Source: Pseudomonadota bacterium | GTDB taxonomy: Bacteria; Myxococcota; Myxococcia; Myxococcales; Myxococcaceae | Direction of reading: 5' to 3' | Assembly (NCBI GenBank): GCA_023424585.1 | Contig: JAFADT010000973.1 | Span: forward strand, 1 to 12,219 | Length of the DNA: 12,219 nucleotides | Part shown: positions 12,177-12,219 of the stretch, in pieces | How positions within the stretch are numbered: position 1 is the first letter of the stretch | Layout of the letters: every line of letters starts with the position of its first letter | Position numbers and translations under genes: made by a program | Notes under the pieces: generated by a model | Told to the model about the DNA's origin: nothing | Databases searched by the model: none | The model's input: the letters and a program-made list of their open reading frames with translations, nothing else

Positions 12177-12219
12177 ATGGGGCTTTCCCAGGCCATCCAG
12201 GGGGCAGCCATGGTGGCCC
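12177..12219 (+). CDS. transposase N-terminus, IS4-type, partial
   Basis: Only 14 codons are in the window (MGLSQAIQGAAMVA), too few for a family match from the protein. The call rests on position behind an IS4-like end and on the GGAGA ribosome-binding site 7 nt upstream. The gene continues past the window edge. Confidence 0.5.
   Translation, partial: MGLSQAIQGAAMVA

Larger units (their letters stand above)
12094..12219 (+). mobile_element. left end of an IS4-family insertion sequence, cut by the window
   Basis: From 12094 the sequence CAATGCCGATCAGATAAG closely matches, as I recall it, the terminal inverted repeat of E. coli IS4 (TAATGCCGATCAGTTAAG). A ribosome-binding site and start codon follow within 85 nt, the usual layout of these elements. 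The right end and target duplication are beyond the window, so the boundary at about 12094 is provisional. A 6-bp hairpin (GGTCCT 12113-12118, AGGACC 12123-12128) lies just inside the end. Confidence 0.65.

Overview
The window is high-GC DNA with strong third-position G/C bias. It carries several lipoproteins with a disulfide-rich or low-complexity layout, HEAT-repeat proteins, a secreted isoamylase and an ether-lipid-related membrane enzyme. This mix points to a myxobacterium (Myxococcota; a Myxococcus- or Corallococcus-like genome). That assignment is an inference from composition and gene style, not from a marker gene. I see no rRNA, tRNA or CRISPR array.

Layout, left to right. (1) Positions 1-3240, all on +: the 3' part of a LysR-family regulator; a stand-alone FAD monooxygenase of the aromatic acyl-CoA hydroxylase type; a YhhN/TMEM86-family membrane protein (probable lysoplasmalogenase); and a small cysteine-rich lipoprotein whose ribosome-binding site can fold against the end of the yhhN-like gene. 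(2) Positions 3305-6115, on -: a compact probable operon read right to left, with a membrane-anchored HEAT-like protein, a secreted HEAT-repeat protein (11-nt gap, with the stop codon touching the next ribosome-binding site) and a secreted M23-type metallopeptidase. (3) Positions 6116-6467: a relatively AT-rich divergent promoter region packed with inverted repeats, facing on + a 110-residue lipoprotein with a six-cysteine tail. (4) Positions 6801-7123 hold a hairpin and two palindromes, followed by an isoamylase with a lipobox and a hairpin terminator after its stop. (5) Positions 9684-12090, on +: an alpha/beta hydrolase of the FrsA/Ayg1-like type, a pentapeptide-repeat protein, and an unrecognised 172-residue protein coupled to it by a GTGA overlap. 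(6) From about 12094 to the window edge: what looks like the left end of an IS4-family insertion sequence, starting 4 nt after the last stop codon, with the first codons of its transposase.

Most proteins here are predicted to act in or beyond the cell envelope: three lipoproteins, a secreted peptidase, two exported or anchored HEAT proteins and a membrane lipid enzyme. That fits the secretion-rich, predatory lifestyle of myxobacteria. No single pathway joins all the blocks. The two most unusual regions are the hairpin-dense leader of the six-cysteine lipoprotein next to the HEAT/M23 operon, and the recurring RNA folds that can hide ribosome-binding sites (small lipoprotein, hydrolase, IS transposase).
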